This document shows, piece after piece, positions 29,418 through 39,928 of a DNA stretch of 64,000 nucleotides. Location of the stretch: assembly GCF_900142385.1 (NCBI RefSeq), contig NZ_FRAQ01000002.1:505419-569418 (forward strand), in the 5' to 3' direction. Made by a program: the position numbers and the translations under genes. The first letter of the stretch is position 1, and each line of letters opens with the position of its first letter. The notes under the pieces were generated by a model. The model ran no database searches. It saw only the letters and a list, made by a program, of their open reading frames with translations, and had not been told where the DNA came from. The stretch is from Marinobacter antarcticus. GTDB lineage: Bacteria > Pseudomonadota > Gammaproteobacteria > Pseudomonadales > Oleiphilaceae.

Positions 29418-31286
29418 ATGTATCCCGACCAGAACTTTGAACAGCTTTCTGCCCAGCGGCCAACTACCTCAGGTAGGAGCCCCGAGCAAGTTTTGCACGA
29501 GGTGTTTGGGTATGAAACCTTCCGCCTGCTGCAGGGGGAGATTATCCACGAGGTAGTCTCAGGCGGGGATGCTCTGGTGCTGATGCCCACGGGCGGTGGT
29601 AAATCACTTTGCTACCAGGTTCCTGCACTTGTTCGCTCGGGTACAGCCATCGTTATTTCGCCATTGATCGCACTGATGCAGGACCAGGTTGCGGCACTTC
29701 GTGAGCTGGGTGTGCGGGCGGCATTTCTGAACTCTACCATGGATTTTGAGCAGGCCCGCGCTACGGAATATGCGCTGAGCACAGGTGAGCTTGATCTCTT
29801 GTATTGCGCGCCAGAGCGATTGATTCAGCCCCGCACCCTTGAGCTCCTGCATGATGCTTCCATCTCGTTGTTTGCTATTGATGAGGCGCACTGTGTTTCC
29901 CAGTGGGGGCACGACTTCCGTTCCGATTACCTACAGCTCGCAGTACTGGCTAACGAATTCCCAACTATTCCACGGATTGCGCTGACGGCGACCGCCGACG
30001 AGCGTACCCGAAAGGAAATTGCCGAAAGGCTCTCGTTGACAGAAGCACGGCACTTCATAAGCGGTTTTGATCGCCCGAATATTCAGTACCGGATAGCGCC
30101 TAAAACGAATGCCAACAAGCAGTTGCTTGACTTTATAAAAGCAGAACATGAAGACGACTGCGGAATCGTTTACTGCCTGTCTCGTAACAAGGTTGATGCC
30201 ACAGCAAAGATGTTGGCGCAGAAGGGCTATACCGCACTGCCCTACCATGCAGGGCTTCCCGCCAAAGACCGGGCTCACAATCAGGAGCGTTTTTTGCGGG
30301 AAGACGGGGTGATTATCGTTGCCACTATCGCATTTGGCATGGGCATTGATAAGCCCGATGTGCGTTTTGTAGCGCACCTTGATCTGCCCAAGAGTCTGGA
30401 AGCCTATTATCAGGAAACTGGCCGCGCAGGCCGCGATGGCAAGCCTTCAACCGCCTGGATGGTTTACGGCCTGCAGGATGTCATCAAGCTGCGACAGATG
30501 CTGGAAGGCTCCCAGGGTAATGATCACTTCAAGCGGGTAGAACGACAGAAGCTGGATGCCATGCTGGGCCTTTGTGAAGTCACAAAATGCCGCCGGCAAG
30601 TCCTGCTGAATTATTTTGGCGACGAGCTTGAGACACCCTGCGGTAACTGCGATACGTGTCTAAACCCACCCGAAACCTGGGACGGTACGGTTGCCGTTCA
30701 AAAGGCGCTATCCTGTGTCTTTCGTACCGGTCAGCGCTTTGGCGTCACCTACTTGATTGATGTATTACGTGGCTCGGAAAACGAGCGGGTTATGCAATCT
30801 GGGCACCACCAGATATCAACCTACGGTATCGGGACTGAGCTTTCTGTTACCGAGTGGAAGTCTGTGTTCCGGCAACTGGTTGCCAACGGTTACCTGCGGG
30901 CAGACCCGGAAGGCTACGGCGCTCTGCAATTGACGGAGCAATGCCGGCCGCTGCTGAAAGGCGAACATAAGGTAGAGTTGCGTAAAGACCCGGTCATTAA
31001 AAAATCGGCTGGCCGTTCTTCAGCTGGAAGATCCGGTGGCGCGGTCAAAGATCAGGTTACAGACCATACTGGCTGGGAAGCCCTGCGGGCCTGCCGCAAG
31101 GAGCTTGCGGATAAACAGGGTGTGCCGCCCTACGTTATTTTCCACGACACCACCCTGTTTGGCATGCTTGAGCGCAAGCCGCAAACGCTGGATGAGCTTG
31201 CGGGCGTGAGCGGTGTGGGAGCAGCCAAGCTGGAGAAGTACGGTGAGATTTTCCTCGCCGCCATCGCCCAGTTGAATCCGGCCTGA
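29418..31286 (+). CDS. recQ: ATP-dependent DNA helicase RecQ
   Basis: A 622-residue 3'-5' DNA helicase acting in recombination and fork repair. Helicase motifs in order: [16 protein letters not shown] (Walker A), [15 protein letters not shown] (DEAH box plus aromatic loop), [12 protein letters not shown], and [12 protein letters not shown] (motif VI). A zinc-binding segment follows ([24 protein letters not shown]), then a winged helix. The C-terminal HRDC domain is present from about residue 545 ([23 protein letters not shown]). Length is normal. It is divergent from the acyltransferase and convergent with the thioesterase-like gene, separated by a hairpin. Confidence 0.95.
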   Translation: MYPDQNFEQLSAQRPTTSGRSPEQVLHEVFGYETFRLLQGEIIHEVVSGGDALVLMPTGGGKSLCYQVPALVRSGTAIVISPLIALMQDQVAALRELGVRAAFLNSTMDFEQARATEYALSTGELDLLYCAPERLIQPRTLELLHDASISLFAIDEAHCVSQWGHDFRSDYLQLAVLANEFPTIPRIALTATADERTRKEIAERLSLTEARHFISGFDRPNIQYRIAPKTNANKQLLDFIKAEHEDDCGIVYCLSRNKVDATAKMLAQKGYTALPYHAGLPAKDRAHNQERFLREDGVIIVATIAFGMGIDKPDVRFVAHLDLPKSLEAYYQETGRAGRDGKPSTAWMVYGLQDVIKLRQMLEGSQGNDHFKRVERQKLDAMLGLCEVTKCRRQVLLNYFGDELETPCGNCDTCLNPPETWDGTVAVQKALSCVFRTGQRFGVTYLIDVLRGSENERVMQSGHHQISTYGIGTELSVTEWKSVFRQLVANGYLRADPEGYGALQLTEQCRPLLKGEHKVELRKDPVIKKSAGRSSAGRSGGAVKDQVTDHTGWEALRACRKELADKQGVPPYVIFHDTTLFGMLERKPQTLDELAGVSGVGAAKLEKYGEIFLAAIAQLNPA

Positions 31287-31310
31287 GGAGATGCCTCAGG
31301 CTCTTCCTTA
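31281..31310. terminator. Intrinsic terminator between recQ and the hotdog gene
   Basis: An 8-bp stem, GCCTGAGG/CCTCAGGC, with a 5-base loop overlaps the recQ stop codon and is followed by TCTTCCTT, a weak U-rich tail on the plus strand. It lies exactly between two convergent genes and could serve both directions. Confidence 0.55.
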
Positions 31311-31862
31311 TTCAGCTGGTTGAAAGCCCTTCTTGCGAACCCGGTACTGTGCGATAGATGTAGCAACGTGGTTGCCCTCCATGTCGCGCAGCTCCCCTTC
31401 GAGGGTGAACTTCGCGCGACCGGTGGCATCGGCATCCGAGAGAATCGCAGCAACGTCTTCCGGTGACAGGGCGAACTCTACGGTGACATCGGAATTGGCG
31501 GGCTGCAGAAATTTAAGGGTCATTTCCTTCAGGATCGGCGTATAGGAAGGTCCCAGATCAAACAGCGTTAACACCCCACCAGGAATTTCTGCCACGAGAA
31601 AGTACGCACCTGCATACAGGCTGCCAAAGTGGTTTTTGTTGCCTTTTAACTGAATGCGTGCGCGTACGTAGCCAGGGCGAACTTCTTCAACACTGAACCG
31701 GTTCCGGGGCGCGAACGGAATCGACAGCCCTATGATGCGATTAACGGCGGCATAGCCTCCGGTTTTCTTCAACCACTCCAAGGGTTGCGCCAGAGTTGCT
31801 TTGGGATCCGTGGTGGAAATCCATTGCTCGGTTGCCCCGATAATGCTGTCAATTAAGGCCAT
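31308..31862 (-). CDS. Hotdog-fold thioesterase-like protein (DUF4442/YiiD C-terminal type)
   Basis: A 184-residue protein with the pattern of DUF4442 hotdog proteins: FAPRNRFSVEEVRPGYVRARIQL, then KNHFGSLYAGAYFLVAEIPGG, the segment where related acyl-CoA thioesterases place the helix over the substrate. The C-terminal ATSIAQYRVRKKG is typical too. An acyl-CoA thioesterase activity is likely but untested for this group. No signal or membrane segment. It is monocistronic and convergent with recQ. Confidence 0.7.
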   Translation of the reverse strand: MALIDSIIGATEQWISTTDPKATLAQPLEWLKKTGGYAAVNRIIGLSIPFAPRNRFSVEEVRPGYVRARIQLKGNKNHFGSLYAGAYFLVAEIPGGVLTLFDLGPSYTPILKEMTLKFLQPANSDVTVEFALSPEDVAAILSDADATGRAKFTLEGELRDMEGNHVATSIAQYRVRKKGFQPAE

Positions 31863-32072
31863 CGTTCAGCTCCTGAGTTTTGGTTAAAGCGGATCATTAC
31901 AATGCCCTGGGTAGTTGGCAACACTCTTTTTCCATATTTTTGACGGATTAACATTTCCTTAATTCATTCTGATCTAAAGTATGGATGTGTGGGAAAAAAT
32001 GGAGGTGCCCATGCGGCCAGCTTTTCATGTCGCAGGAATGGATTCATAAAAATACGCAAAAGGATTCGTAAA

Positions 32073-33014
32073 TTGAGATATGCCCACGGCTCTTCGGCTT
32101 GTGTCCGCGTGAGTACAAGGATCGTCGCCTCTGCGGGGCTTTTGTTTGGGCTTCTATCAACGCCGCTGTGGGGCGATGTTGGTTCGATAAATCCCCCTCA
32201 ACAAGATTATGTACTCTGGTACCGAAACTACGACAGCCCGGCGATTTACGCCCTGGTGGCCCTTGCGCTGGAGAAAACACCCGAATATGGAGAGTTTCGA
32301 ATTCTCAGAAGCCGGGAACTGAGCAAGGGGCGAGCTTTGCGTGAGCTGGAGCGAGGTGATCACCGCATGGTGGATATTGCCAATGTGGCCACATCGGCAG
32401 AGCGGGAGCGGTTTCTGACACCGGTTCCGGTTCCTGTGGATGGCGGGTTGCTTGGTTTTCGCGTGTGTGTGGTTACGCCTGAAAGCCTTCCACTATTCAG
32501 AAATATTCACTCTCTTTCTGATCTTCGGAAAAGTGGCATACGGATCGGCCAGGGAACCCACTGGCCCGATACGCCTATACTCAGGGAAAACGATATCCCG
32601 GTGATCACCCATTCCCGCTACGAAATTCTGTTCGGCATGTTGAGGAAAAATCGTTTTGACTGTTTTGCCAGAGGCGTCAGTGAGGTTATAAATGATCTTG
32701 CGATTGAGAACGATCCGGAGCTGACGATAGAACCAAACCTGGTGCTGGCTTATCCCATGCCCTCGTACCTCTTTGTGGGACCAAATGATCTTTCAACGGC
32801 TCACCGGCTACAACTGGGAATGGAGCGCGCCATCCGGGATGGCAGTTTCGGTGTTTTTCTCCAGCGGCATTACGGTTCTTCGGTCTCGGCTCTCAACCTG
32901 GATAAGCGCACAATGATTGTTCTGAATAATCCGTTTCTGAGCGGTGAGTCGAATAATGTCGGTCGCCAGACACTGAATAATTTGCGCTGGCGCCTCGAGT
33001 TGCTTAGCCGCTGA
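32073..33014 (+). CDS. Periplasmic substrate-binding-type protein
   Basis: A protein of about 313 residues with an N-terminal signal (IVASAGLLFGLLSTPLWG) and a body resembling bacterial extracellular solute-binding family 3 proteins: YALVALALEKTPEYGEFRI, IRIGQGTHWPDTPILRENDIPV and MLRKNRFDCFARGVSEV. No permease or ATPase gene is adjacent, so it may feed a signalling system rather than a transporter; it is convergent with a chemoreceptor gene one base away. The TTG at 32073 has AAGGA eight bases upstream and gives a good signal peptide; a GTG at 31989 or 32109 are alternatives. Ligand unknown. Confidence 0.65.
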   Translation: MRYAHGSSACVRVSTRIVASAGLLFGLLSTPLWGDVGSINPPQQDYVLWYRNYDSPAIYALVALALEKTPEYGEFRILRSRELSKGRALRELERGDHRMVDIANVATSAERERFLTPVPVPVDGGLLGFRVCVVTPESLPLFRNIHSLSDLRKSGIRIGQGTHWPDTPILRENDIPVITHSRYEILFGMLRKNRFDCFARGVSEVINDLAIENDPELTIEPNLVLAYPMPSYLFVGPNDLSTAHRLQLGMERAIRDGSFGVFLQRHYGSSVSALNLDKRTMIVLNNPFLSGESNNVGRQTLNNLRWRLELLSR

Positions 33015-33015
33015 G

Positions 33016-34803
33016 TCAGGTCCGGAAGCGGGAGGCATTTGCGTCGAGAGCCTGGCCAATCTCATCGATGCGGCCGCTATAGACGTCGTTCTCATTTGCC
33101 GCTGTTGCAGCTTCCTGGCCCTGATCTGCAATACGCGTAATCGAAGCGTTCAGCTCTTCGGTAACCGAGGTCTGCTCTTCCGAGGCGGTCGCAATCTGTG
33201 TTGTCATTTGGCTTATGGAGGTGATGGCATCGGCAATCCTGTTAAGGGAGTCCATCGCATCCTGTGCCTTCTCCATGCTGACGTTGGAGACCGCTGTGGA
33301 AGCTTTCATTACGTCGACAGCATCGTTGGCGCCTTTTTGCAGACGCTCGATCATGTTATTGATCTCTTCTGTGCTGGTCTGGGTGCGCTGAGCAAGGTTT
33401 CTTACCTCATCGGCTACAACCGCAAAACCGCGTCCGGCGTCGCCAGCACGCGCAGCTTCAATAGCCGCGTTCAATGCGAGCAGGTTGGTCTGTGCCGCAA
33501 TACCCTGGATAACTTCCAGCACCGATGTGATAGACGTAACGTCCCGGCCCAGTGCGTCAATCACTTCTGCTGCGGCACTGACTTCGCGGGATAGTTTCTG
33601 CACGGCATCCCGCGACGCGGATACAGTTTCCAGCGATGCGCGGCTGTCCCCATCTGCCGTGTTTGCCGCATCGGCTGTTTGCTGGGCGTTCTGGGCAATT
33701 TCTCCGGCTGCTGCGGACATCTCGTTAATCGCTGTCGCAACCATATCCACTTCAGCCTGCTGGCTTTCAACGCTGTTGCGGCTCGCTTTTGCGGTATTCC
33801 TCAGCGCGGTTACGTTGGTGGCCAGTTCGGTACTGCCCTGCTGTACCTCACGGACAACTTCGTGGATTTTCTCCACAAACTGGTTAAAGCTTCCCGCGAG
33901 CTGACCGAACTCATCACGGGCACTGTCGTCCAGGCGCTGGGTCAAGTCCGCATCGTTTGACCCAATATCCGCCATCGCCGCATTCAGCCGGCGAACCGGG
34001 GCGTTTATTTTGTCTTTATTGACGAAAGTTCCCAGATACCAGTCCACACCGCGAGCCTGGCTAATGGAGTGGAAGCTGGCGCTCCAGGGCACGTCATCTT
34101 TCTGATAGGTATGATCACCCCCGTCCAGTTTCGGGGCTTCGCCGAGCAATGAGCTGATGTTCTTTCCGATGAGATTTCGGTCCGGGTGATAAAGCACCGT
34201 GCCCTCTTGACTGATAAGCGCCGCGTAGCCCGTACCGGCCAGATTTATAACAGACAGAATATCATCGACGGCTTTCAACGTGATATCAGCTGCTGCGACA
34301 CCTCTATTCTCTCCGCGCGTAACGGGCGCAAGAGTGGAAATGATGATTTCGCCGGTGGCAGCATCGAGATAGGGCTCGGTAAACGATGAACGGCCGAGCT
34401 CTATGGCTTTTTTATACCAGGGGCGGACTCTGGGATCGTAGTCAGATGGCAGGGAAGCTTCGTCAGCCTCGGTCTTCATGAGCATGTAGCCATTGTTGCG
34501 GCCCACATACACATCCTTGAAATTCCCACCGGTCGCAATCGCCTGAAGCAGGTTTCGGGCCTGCTGATCTGTCGTAGACGTTTCCAGCGCCTTGGCTGTG
34601 GCTTCAGTCATCATCAGCCGTGTATTGAGCCAATCGGCAATGCTCGACGTATTCTGCTCCGCTGTATTTTCAATCAAAGCATCGACATAGGTTTCCGTCG
34701 TGTGCTGCAGGCGGAGATTGCCGGAAATGGTGAAGGCGGCCATTACTAGAATAAGCAGGATACTGAAGGTAACCAACAGCTTTTGACCGAATGAAAGATG
34801 CAC
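33016..34803 (-). CDS. Methyl-accepting chemotaxis protein with a double Cache-type sensor
   Basis: A 595-residue inner-membrane chemoreceptor. A transmembrane helix lies at about residues 8-30, then a periplasmic dCache_1-like domain ([46 protein letters not shown]) to about residue 270. The second membrane helix is not obvious, which is unusual; the linker [21 protein letters not shown] looks like the HAMP end. The signalling tip is intact: [20 protein letters not shown] and [18 protein letters not shown]. The GTG at 34803 has AGGAG upstream and puts the membrane helix near the start. The ligand is unknown; the dCache fold often binds amino acids or amines. Confidence 0.9.
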   Translation of the reverse strand: MHLSFGQKLLVTFSILLILVMAAFTISGNLRLQHTTETYVDALIENTAEQNTSSIADWLNTRLMMTEATAKALETSTTDQQARNLLQAIATGGNFKDVYVGRNNGYMLMKTEADEASLPSDYDPRVRPWYKKAIELGRSSFTEPYLDAATGEIIISTLAPVTRGENRGVAAADITLKAVDDILSVINLAGTGYAALISQEGTVLYHPDRNLIGKNISSLLGEAPKLDGGDHTYQKDDVPWSASFHSISQARGVDWYLGTFVNKDKINAPVRRLNAAMADIGSNDADLTQRLDDSARDEFGQLAGSFNQFVEKIHEVVREVQQGSTELATNVTALRNTAKASRNSVESQQAEVDMVATAINEMSAAAGEIAQNAQQTADAANTADGDSRASLETVSASRDAVQKLSREVSAAAEVIDALGRDVTSITSVLEVIQGIAAQTNLLALNAAIEAARAGDAGRGFAVVADEVRNLAQRTQTSTEEINNMIERLQKGANDAVDVMKASTAVSNVSMEKAQDAMDSLNRIADAITSISQMTTQIATASEEQTSVTEELNASITRIADQGQEAATAANENDVYSGRIDEIGQALDANASRFRT

Positions 34804-34918
34804 GCTGTACTCCTGATTTTGATTTAATCGTTTTTCGGCTGCCTGTGCGAACTCTTTAATGCCTTCTGATAGAATTGCCCGATAAATCCATATCAATGCC
34901 ATACAGGAGCTACGCTGA

Positions 34919-36439
34919 ATGGCCCATGAAGAACTGCATCTCAATCTCCGCAACCTGACACTTGATGATTACGAACAGCTTCAGGTGCTTATGGATCGTG
35001 TCTATGACGATATTGGTGGCGCCTGGCCAAAGGACACCATCAAAGCGCTGGTGGACCAGTTCCCGGATGGACAGATCTGCATTGAGGACAAAGGTCAGTT
35101 GGTTGCTGTAGCTCTCACCGTATCGGTTAAATATGAGCGGTTCAGCAACCCCCATACCTATGACGATCTGATTAAGCGAAACGAACAAATCAGGCATGAC
35201 CCAAAAGGCGACTCCCTTTACGGGTTGGATGTGTTCATTCACCCGGAATATCGTGGTTATCGCCTTGGGCGGCGGTTGTATGAAGCTCGCAAAGAGCTCT
35301 GCCGATCCATGAACTTGCGTGCGATCCTTGCGGGGGGGCGCATACCTGGCTATTTCAAGTATTCGGATCAGTATTCACCTGCTGAGTACATTGACCGGGT
35401 TGACCGCAGAGATATTTACGATCCGATTCTGAGCTTTCAACTGTCGAACGACTTTCAGGTTACCCGGCTGATGCACAAATACCTCCCGGAGGATGAAAAA
35501 TCCCAGGGGTACGCAACGTTGCTGGAATGGCGGAACATTCTTTACACCCCGCCCTCCTCAGTCCTGAACGAAAAGAAAACCCAGGTTCGCATGGGCGCCG
35601 TTCAGTGGCAGATGCGAGAGTTTTTATCAGTTGAAGAGGTGCTTGAACAGGTTGAATATTTCGTAGATGCGCTGTCTGATTACAAGAGTGACTTTGCGCT
35701 GTTCCCGGAGTTTTTCAACGCGCCACTGATGGGGCTGACCGATCAGGTAGACCAGACCCGCGCTATCCGTTTTCTTGCCGGGTTCACCGAGCAGTTCCGG
35801 GATCGCATGTCTGATATGGCAGTAAGCTATAACATCAACATCATTACCGGTTCCATGCCTTTGCTGGAGAACGATCGCGTCTACAATGTGTCCTACCTTT
35901 GCCACCGCGATGGCCGGGTGGACGAGCAGCGCAAGGTCCACATTACGCCCCACGAGCGTCGTGACTGGGTTATAGAAGGTGGAAGCGAATTTGAAGTGTT
36001 CGATACAGATGCCGGGCGTGTTGCGATTATGATCTGTTATGACATCGAATTCCCCGAACTGGGGCGAATTGCGGCCAGCAAGGAAGTCGATATTATCTGC
36101 GTGCCCTTCTGGACAGACACCAAAAATGGCTATTTGCGGGTTCGTCATTGTGCCCAGGCCCGGGCGATCGAAAACGAGTGTTATGTAGCGATAACAGGTA
36201 GCGTAGGGAACCTGCCGAAAGTACAAAACCTCGACGTGCAGTACGCTCAATCGTCGGTGTTCTCGCCGTCTGACTTTGCCTTCCCTCACGATGCTGTCAT
36301 GGCTGAAACAACGCCTAATACCGAGATGATCATGTTCTCTGATATGGATCTGGAAAAACTAACATTGGTACGCAACGAAGGGTCAGTAACCAACATTAAA
36401 GACCGCAGAGTTGATATGTACGAAATTATCACCCGGTAG
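34919..36439 (+). CDS. GNAT acetyltransferase fused to carbon-nitrogen hydrolase
   Basis: A 506-residue two-domain cytoplasmic protein. Residues 1-210 form a GNAT N-acetyltransferase with the acetyl-CoA loop [15 protein letters not shown]. Residues from about 225 are a nitrilase-superfamily amidase with catalytic Glu in LFPEFFN, Lys in [13 protein letters not shown] and Cys in [10 protein letters not shown]. The fusion suggests one polypeptide that acetylates an amine and hydrolyses or transfers an amide, but the substrate is unknown. ATG 34919 has AGGAG ten bases upstream. It is divergent from the chemoreceptor gene and probably monocistronic. This fusion is known from other bacteria, so it is not unique. 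Confidence 0.9.
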   Translation: MAHEELHLNLRNLTLDDYEQLQVLMDRVYDDIGGAWPKDTIKALVDQFPDGQICIEDKGQLVAVALTVSVKYERFSNPHTYDDLIKRNEQIRHDPKGDSLYGLDVFIHPEYRGYRLGRRLYEARKELCRSMNLRAILAGGRIPGYFKYSDQYSPAEYIDRVDRRDIYDPILSFQLSNDFQVTRLMHKYLPEDEKSQGYATLLEWRNILYTPPSSVLNEKKTQVRMGAVQWQMREFLSVEEVLEQVEYFVDALSDYKSDFALFPEFFNAPLMGLTDQVDQTRAIRFLAGFTEQFRDRMSDMAVSYNINIITGSMPLLENDRVYNVSYLCHRDGRVDEQRKVHITPHERRDWVIEGGSEFEVFDTDAGRVAIMICYDIEFPELGRIAASKEVDIICVPFWTDTKNGYLRVRHCAQARAIENECYVAITGSVGNLPKVQNLDVQYAQSSVFSPSDFAFPHDAVMAETTPNTEMIMFSDMDLEKLTLVRNEGSVTNIKDRRVDMYEIITR

Positions 36440-36555
36440 GTGTTGAACAACTGCCTCAAAAGTTTATCGTATGGCACTGGTTGCGTTGCAAAACCTTTGG
36501 TCAGTGTCTATTGTTTAATCAATATCAAGTCAGCCTCTGCAGAGATTCAGTATTC

Positions 36556-36954
36556 ATGAAGGAAGCGTTGCCCGATCTAGTCGCCCGTTTCAGAATCCGG
36601 CAAGGCCTGTTCCGCAAGGAACGGGTCGAGGCCGAGCTTTTTGAGCTGGACGCTTACGGTTGCGTTATGAAAACGGACAAGATGTTCAATCCCGGCGATA
36701 CAGTCGTGCTCGATCTGATTATGGACATGCCGTTTGATAAAATCCGTGCGGAAAGTGTGACAGGGTTAATTACCGAACGCAGAAAGCACTGTAGCAACTT
36801 CTTCTACTCGATTGATTTTGTTGACTTGAAGTCTGATGGAGGCACAGGTCTAGAGGAAAAGTTGCGTCGCATCAGGGAAGTTCTTTCCAAAAAACAGTCG
36901 TTAAAATCACGTCGTTCCTCAGGTTCTGTGCCCGGTTTCCGGCAAATGGCCTGA
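36556..36954 (+). CDS. PilZ-like protein, probably not c-di-GMP binding
   Basis: A 132-residue protein with a PilZ-like beta-barrel pattern (ELFELDAYGCVMKTDKMFNPGDTVVLDLIM and a later FFYSIDFVDL strand). The RxxxR motif is not clearly present and the usual D/NxSxxG is LDAYGCVM, so the c-di-GMP pocket looks degenerate. The basic C-terminal tail (KKQSLKSRRSS) may be disordered. ATG 36556 fits the conserved start; the longer frame from 36481 has no support. The next gene follows after 41 bases. Confidence 0.6.
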   Translation: MKEALPDLVARFRIRQGLFRKERVEAELFELDAYGCVMKTDKMFNPGDTVVLDLIMDMPFDKIRAESVTGLITERRKHCSNFFYSIDFVDLKSDGGTGLEEKLRRIREVLSKKQSLKSRRSSGSVPGFRQMA

Positions 36955-36995
36955 TCACTATTGTCCGTTCTATCTGTCTGCAAGGAGATAATCTT

Positions 36996-37652
36996 ATGGC
37001 GAAGAAAGCCAAAGAAAGCGTTGATAAGATCGTAAAGAAGGTCAACAAGGAATTTGAGAAAACGTCATCCCAGATTGAAGGTCTGGTCAGCGATGCGAGG
37101 AAACAGCTCGATAGCCTGCAACATCAGGTTCAGGATCCGGTTCGCAAGGTTCTGAAAGAAGTCGATGAACTGCGCGAACGTGAAATGAAGCGTTTTAGCG
37201 ACGAGTTTGAACGTCGCCTGGACGAGTTCCACGAACTGCAATCCAACATACTCGAACGCTTGGGTGTCGCTTCTAAAGAAGACATCCGTAAAGCCGAAAA
37301 AGAGAGCAAAAAAGAACTCAAAAAAGCGCCTGCATCGGCAGCAAGCACCGCTGCCAAGAAACCCGCAGCAAAGAAACCCGCAGCAAAGAAACCTGCAGTG
37401 AAGAAAGCAGCCCCTAAAAAGCCTGCGGCAAAGAAAGCGCCAACTGCCACGGCCAAGAAGCCGGTTGATAAAAGCAATCTGACGCTCGTGAAAGGCATCG
37501 GGCCGGCTACGGCCCAAAAGTTGAAAGCTGCCGGGATCACGTCCATTGATCAGATTGCCAACCCATCGGCAGCCGATCAGGAAAAGCTGAATGGCTTCTC
37601 ACACATCAAGGGATTTGATCAATTTACAGTTGAAGCCAAGAAAATCAACTGA
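36996..37652 (+). CDS. Phasin-like coiled-coil protein with Lys/Ala repeat linker and HhH domain
   Basis: A 218-residue protein in three parts. Residues 1-105 are a charged, helical, phasin-like coiled coil. Residues 106-165 are a low-complexity Lys/Ala/Pro linker with repeats of KKPAA, like AlgP or histone-H1-like proteins. Residues 166-218 contain a helix-hairpin-helix motif (LTLVKGIGPATAQKLKAAG), usually a non-specific DNA-binding element. The combination suggests a protein that binds DNA through the linker and HhH and another surface (perhaps granules) through the coil. ATG follows AAGGAGAT. Its stop overlaps the start of the selD fusion (TGATG). Confidence 0.75.
   Translation: MAKKAKESVDKIVKKVNKEFEKTSSQIEGLVSDARKQLDSLQHQVQDPVRKVLKEVDELREREMKRFSDEFERRLDEFHELQSNILERLGVASKEDIRKAEKESKKELKKAPASAASTAAKKPAAKKPAAKKPAVKKAAPKKPAAKKAPTATAKKPVDKSNLTLVKGIGPATAQKLKAAGITSIDQIANPSAADQEKLNGFSHIKGFDQFTVEAKKIN
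37354..37440 (+). repeat. In-frame 15-bp repeats coding KKPAA units
   Basis: The unit AAGAAACCCGCAGCA recurs with small changes from about 37355 to 37400 and less regularly to 37440, coding the Lys/Ala/Pro linker of the phasin-like protein. Such an array can change length by slippage without breaking the frame. Confidence 0.6.
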
Positions 37653-39928
37653 TGCGAACGCCTGACCAGCCTGTTTTACGGGACATTGTCCTGATTGGCG
37701 GCGGGCACAGCCACGTCGGGGTACTCAAACGGTTTGCAATGAAACCGGTTCCCGGCGTCCGGCTGACCCTCATTTGCCGTGACACGCACACACCCTACTC
37801 CGGAATGCTGCCTGGCTACGTGGCAGGACACTACAGTTACGACGATGTACACATCGACCTGAGCCGCCTGGCAGAGTTTGCAGGGGCACGCTTTTATCGG
37901 GCCGAAGCCAGAGGTATTGATCGCGACAGCAAGCGTGTGATCTGCAAAGGCCGGCCGGATGTTCCTTACGACATACTGTCGATCAATATCGGTTCGTCGC
38001 CCAGGACGAATGAGGTAGAGGGTGCCTCCCAGTACGCGGTGCCGGTAAAGCCAATCACTGGTTTCAACAACCGCTGGCTTGCCCTCCTCTCACGTATTGA
38101 AAACCACGAAGGGCCACTCACGGTAGGCGTTGTAGGCGCAGGCGCTGGAGGTGTGGAGCTGACACTGGCAATGCAGTATCGCCTTAAAAACGAGCTGGAG
38201 CAGCGCGGGCGGGATTCCGGCCAACTGCATTTCCACTTGTTTGATGCAGCCGAAGAAATTCTTCCCACGCACAACGCAAAAGTACGGGAAGTCTTCCGGA
38301 AAACGCTTTCTGAACGCGGTGTAAAGCTTCATCTTGGCTCGCCGGTGGAAAAAGTCGGTGAAGGGCTGTTGCGCACCGCCGCTGGCGAAACCTTGCAGAC
38401 AGACGAAGTCCTCTGGGTAACAAGAGCCGGTGGGCCAGCGTGGCTGGAGGAAACCGGCCTGGCTTTGGATGAAGGGCTGTTCCTGCGCGTGCGGGACACT
38501 CTGCAGGCTGAAAACGACGACAGCGTTTTTGCTGCAGGCGACATTGCCAACGTGGTCAATCATCCTCGGGAAAAAGCCGGTGTATTTGCGGTGCGCCAGG
38601 GACCACCTCTGGCGGAGAACCTCAAGCGCATGGCTCTGGGCAAAGCACCCAACGATTTTCATCCCCAGAAAAAATGGCTGGCATTGATCAGTACTGGCGA
38701 CAAATACGCCGTCGCCTCCCGCGGCGATATGCAACTTGACGGTGCCATGGTGTGGCGCTGGAAGGACTGGATCGACCGCCGGTTTATGGAAAAATTCACC
38801 GACCTCCTGCCCATGGACGAAGGGGCGGCCCTGCCCGATACATCTGCAGCGCAGAACCCTGAGGAAGCCTCTCAGGCGATTTCTGCCGTTGCCATGCGCT
38901 GCGGTGGTTGTGGCGCCAAGGTTGGCAGTACGGTGCTTTCACGAGCTTTGGGTGAACTCAGGCCCATTGACCGGGACGATATTATTATCGGCCTGCATGC
39001 GCCGGATGATGCCGCCGTTTTGCGGGTCCCACCCGGGAAAGCCGTGGTACACACTGTCGATTTCTTCCGGGCATTCATTGATGACCCTTATACATTTGGC
39101 CGCGTTGCTGCAAACCACAGCCTTGGTGATGTCTTTGCGATGGGCGCCGAAGCTCAGAGTGCGACTGCGGTGGCCACGGTTCCCTACGGTATCGAATCCA
39201 AAGTGGAAGATGTGGTCTATCAGATGATGTCTGGTGCCGTGGATGTATTGAATGAAGCAGGTTGTGCCCTGGTCGGTGGCCACACGGGCGAAGGTCGTGA
39301 GCTTGCCCTTGGCTTCGCAGTGAATGGTCTGATCGATCCTGATAAGGTGATGAGCAAAGGTGGCTTGCGGGCCGGCGATGTACTGATCCTCACCAAACCC
39401 ATTGGTACCGGAACGCTGTTTGCGGCGCACGCCCGCTTGGCTGCTAAAGGCCGCTGGATTGATTCCGCCTTGGCCTCGATGGTGCAGTCCAACAAGAAGG
39501 CAGCAGACTGTCTCCGGAGCTTCGGATCCAAAGCCTGTACGGACGTGACCGGCTTTGGCTTGCTGGGCCATCTGGTTGAGATGACGCGACCTTCAGGTGT
39601 CGATGCCGAGCTGGATCTCTCCGCGATTCCTATCCTGCCCGGTGCGGAAGAAACGGCAGCAGCAGGCATTCTTAGTTCTCTGCAGCCGGCCAATATTCGC
39701 CTGCGCCGTGGTATCCGGGATCAGGATAAGTGGGTGAAGCACCCACGCTACCCCCTGATTTTTGATCCGCAAACTGCCGGCGGCTTGCTGGCAAGTGTTT
39801 CGGCCGATAAGGCGGAAGACTGCGTTCGGGAGCTCAAAGCCCTGGGTTATCCGCACACCGCCATCATCGGGCGGGTTCTGCCCCAGGATGATAGCGGGCC
39901 AATTGAGCCGATTACGTTAAGAGAGTGA
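37652..39928 (+). CDS. selD: SelD selenide,water dikinase fused to an NADH-dehydrogenase-like FAD domain
   Basis: A 758-residue fusion. Residues 1-380 are a pyridine-nucleotide-disulfide-reductase/NDH-2-like domain (IVLIGGGHSHVGVLKRFA, VGVVGAGAGGVELTLA, VFAAGDIANV). Residues from about 400 are SelD, which makes selenophosphate from selenide and ATP: MRCGGCGAKVGS carries the catalytic Cys420 and Lys423 in the spacing of E. coli SelD Cys17/Lys20, so this is the Cys form. DDAAVLRVP, LGDVFAMGAEAQSA and VGGHTGEGRELALGF are ATP/Mg segments. The flavin domain may reduce a selenium precursor. The ATG overlaps the preceding stop (TGATG). Convergent senB overlaps its end by 12 bases. Confidence 0.95.
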   Translation: MRTPDQPVLRDIVLIGGGHSHVGVLKRFAMKPVPGVRLTLICRDTHTPYSGMLPGYVAGHYSYDDVHIDLSRLAEFAGARFYRAEARGIDRDSKRVICKGRPDVPYDILSINIGSSPRTNEVEGASQYAVPVKPITGFNNRWLALLSRIENHEGPLTVGVVGAGAGGVELTLAMQYRLKNELEQRGRDSGQLHFHLFDAAEEILPTHNAKVREVFRKTLSERGVKLHLGSPVEKVGEGLLRTAAGETLQTDEVLWVTRAGGPAWLEETGLALDEGLFLRVRDTLQAENDDSVFAAGDIANVVNHPREKAGVFAVRQGPPLAENLKRMALGKAPNDFHPQKKWLALISTGDKYAVASRGDMQLDGAMVWRWKDWIDRRFMEKFTDLLPMDEGAALPDTSAAQNPEEASQAISAVAMRCGGCGAKVGSTVLSRALGELRPIDRDDIIIGLHAPDDAAVLRVPPGKAVVHTVDFFRAFIDDPYTFGRVAANHSLGDVFAMGAEAQSATAVATVPYGIESKVEDVVYQMMSGAVDVLNEAGCALVGGHTGEGRELALGFAVNGLIDPDKVMSKGGLRAGDVLILTKPIGTGTLFAAHARLAAKGRWIDSALASMVQSNKKAADCLRSFGSKACTDVTGFGLLGHLVEMTRPSGVDAELDLSAIPILPGAEETAAAGILSSLQPANIRLRRGIRDQDKWVKHPRYPLIFDPQTAGGLLASVSADKAEDCVRELKALGYPHTAIIGRVLPQDDSGPIEPITLRE

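Noticed and set aside
34919..36439. GNAT-nitrilase gene as part of the selenium locus
   Set aside because: Separated from selD by two genes and divergent context; no selenium-related motif.
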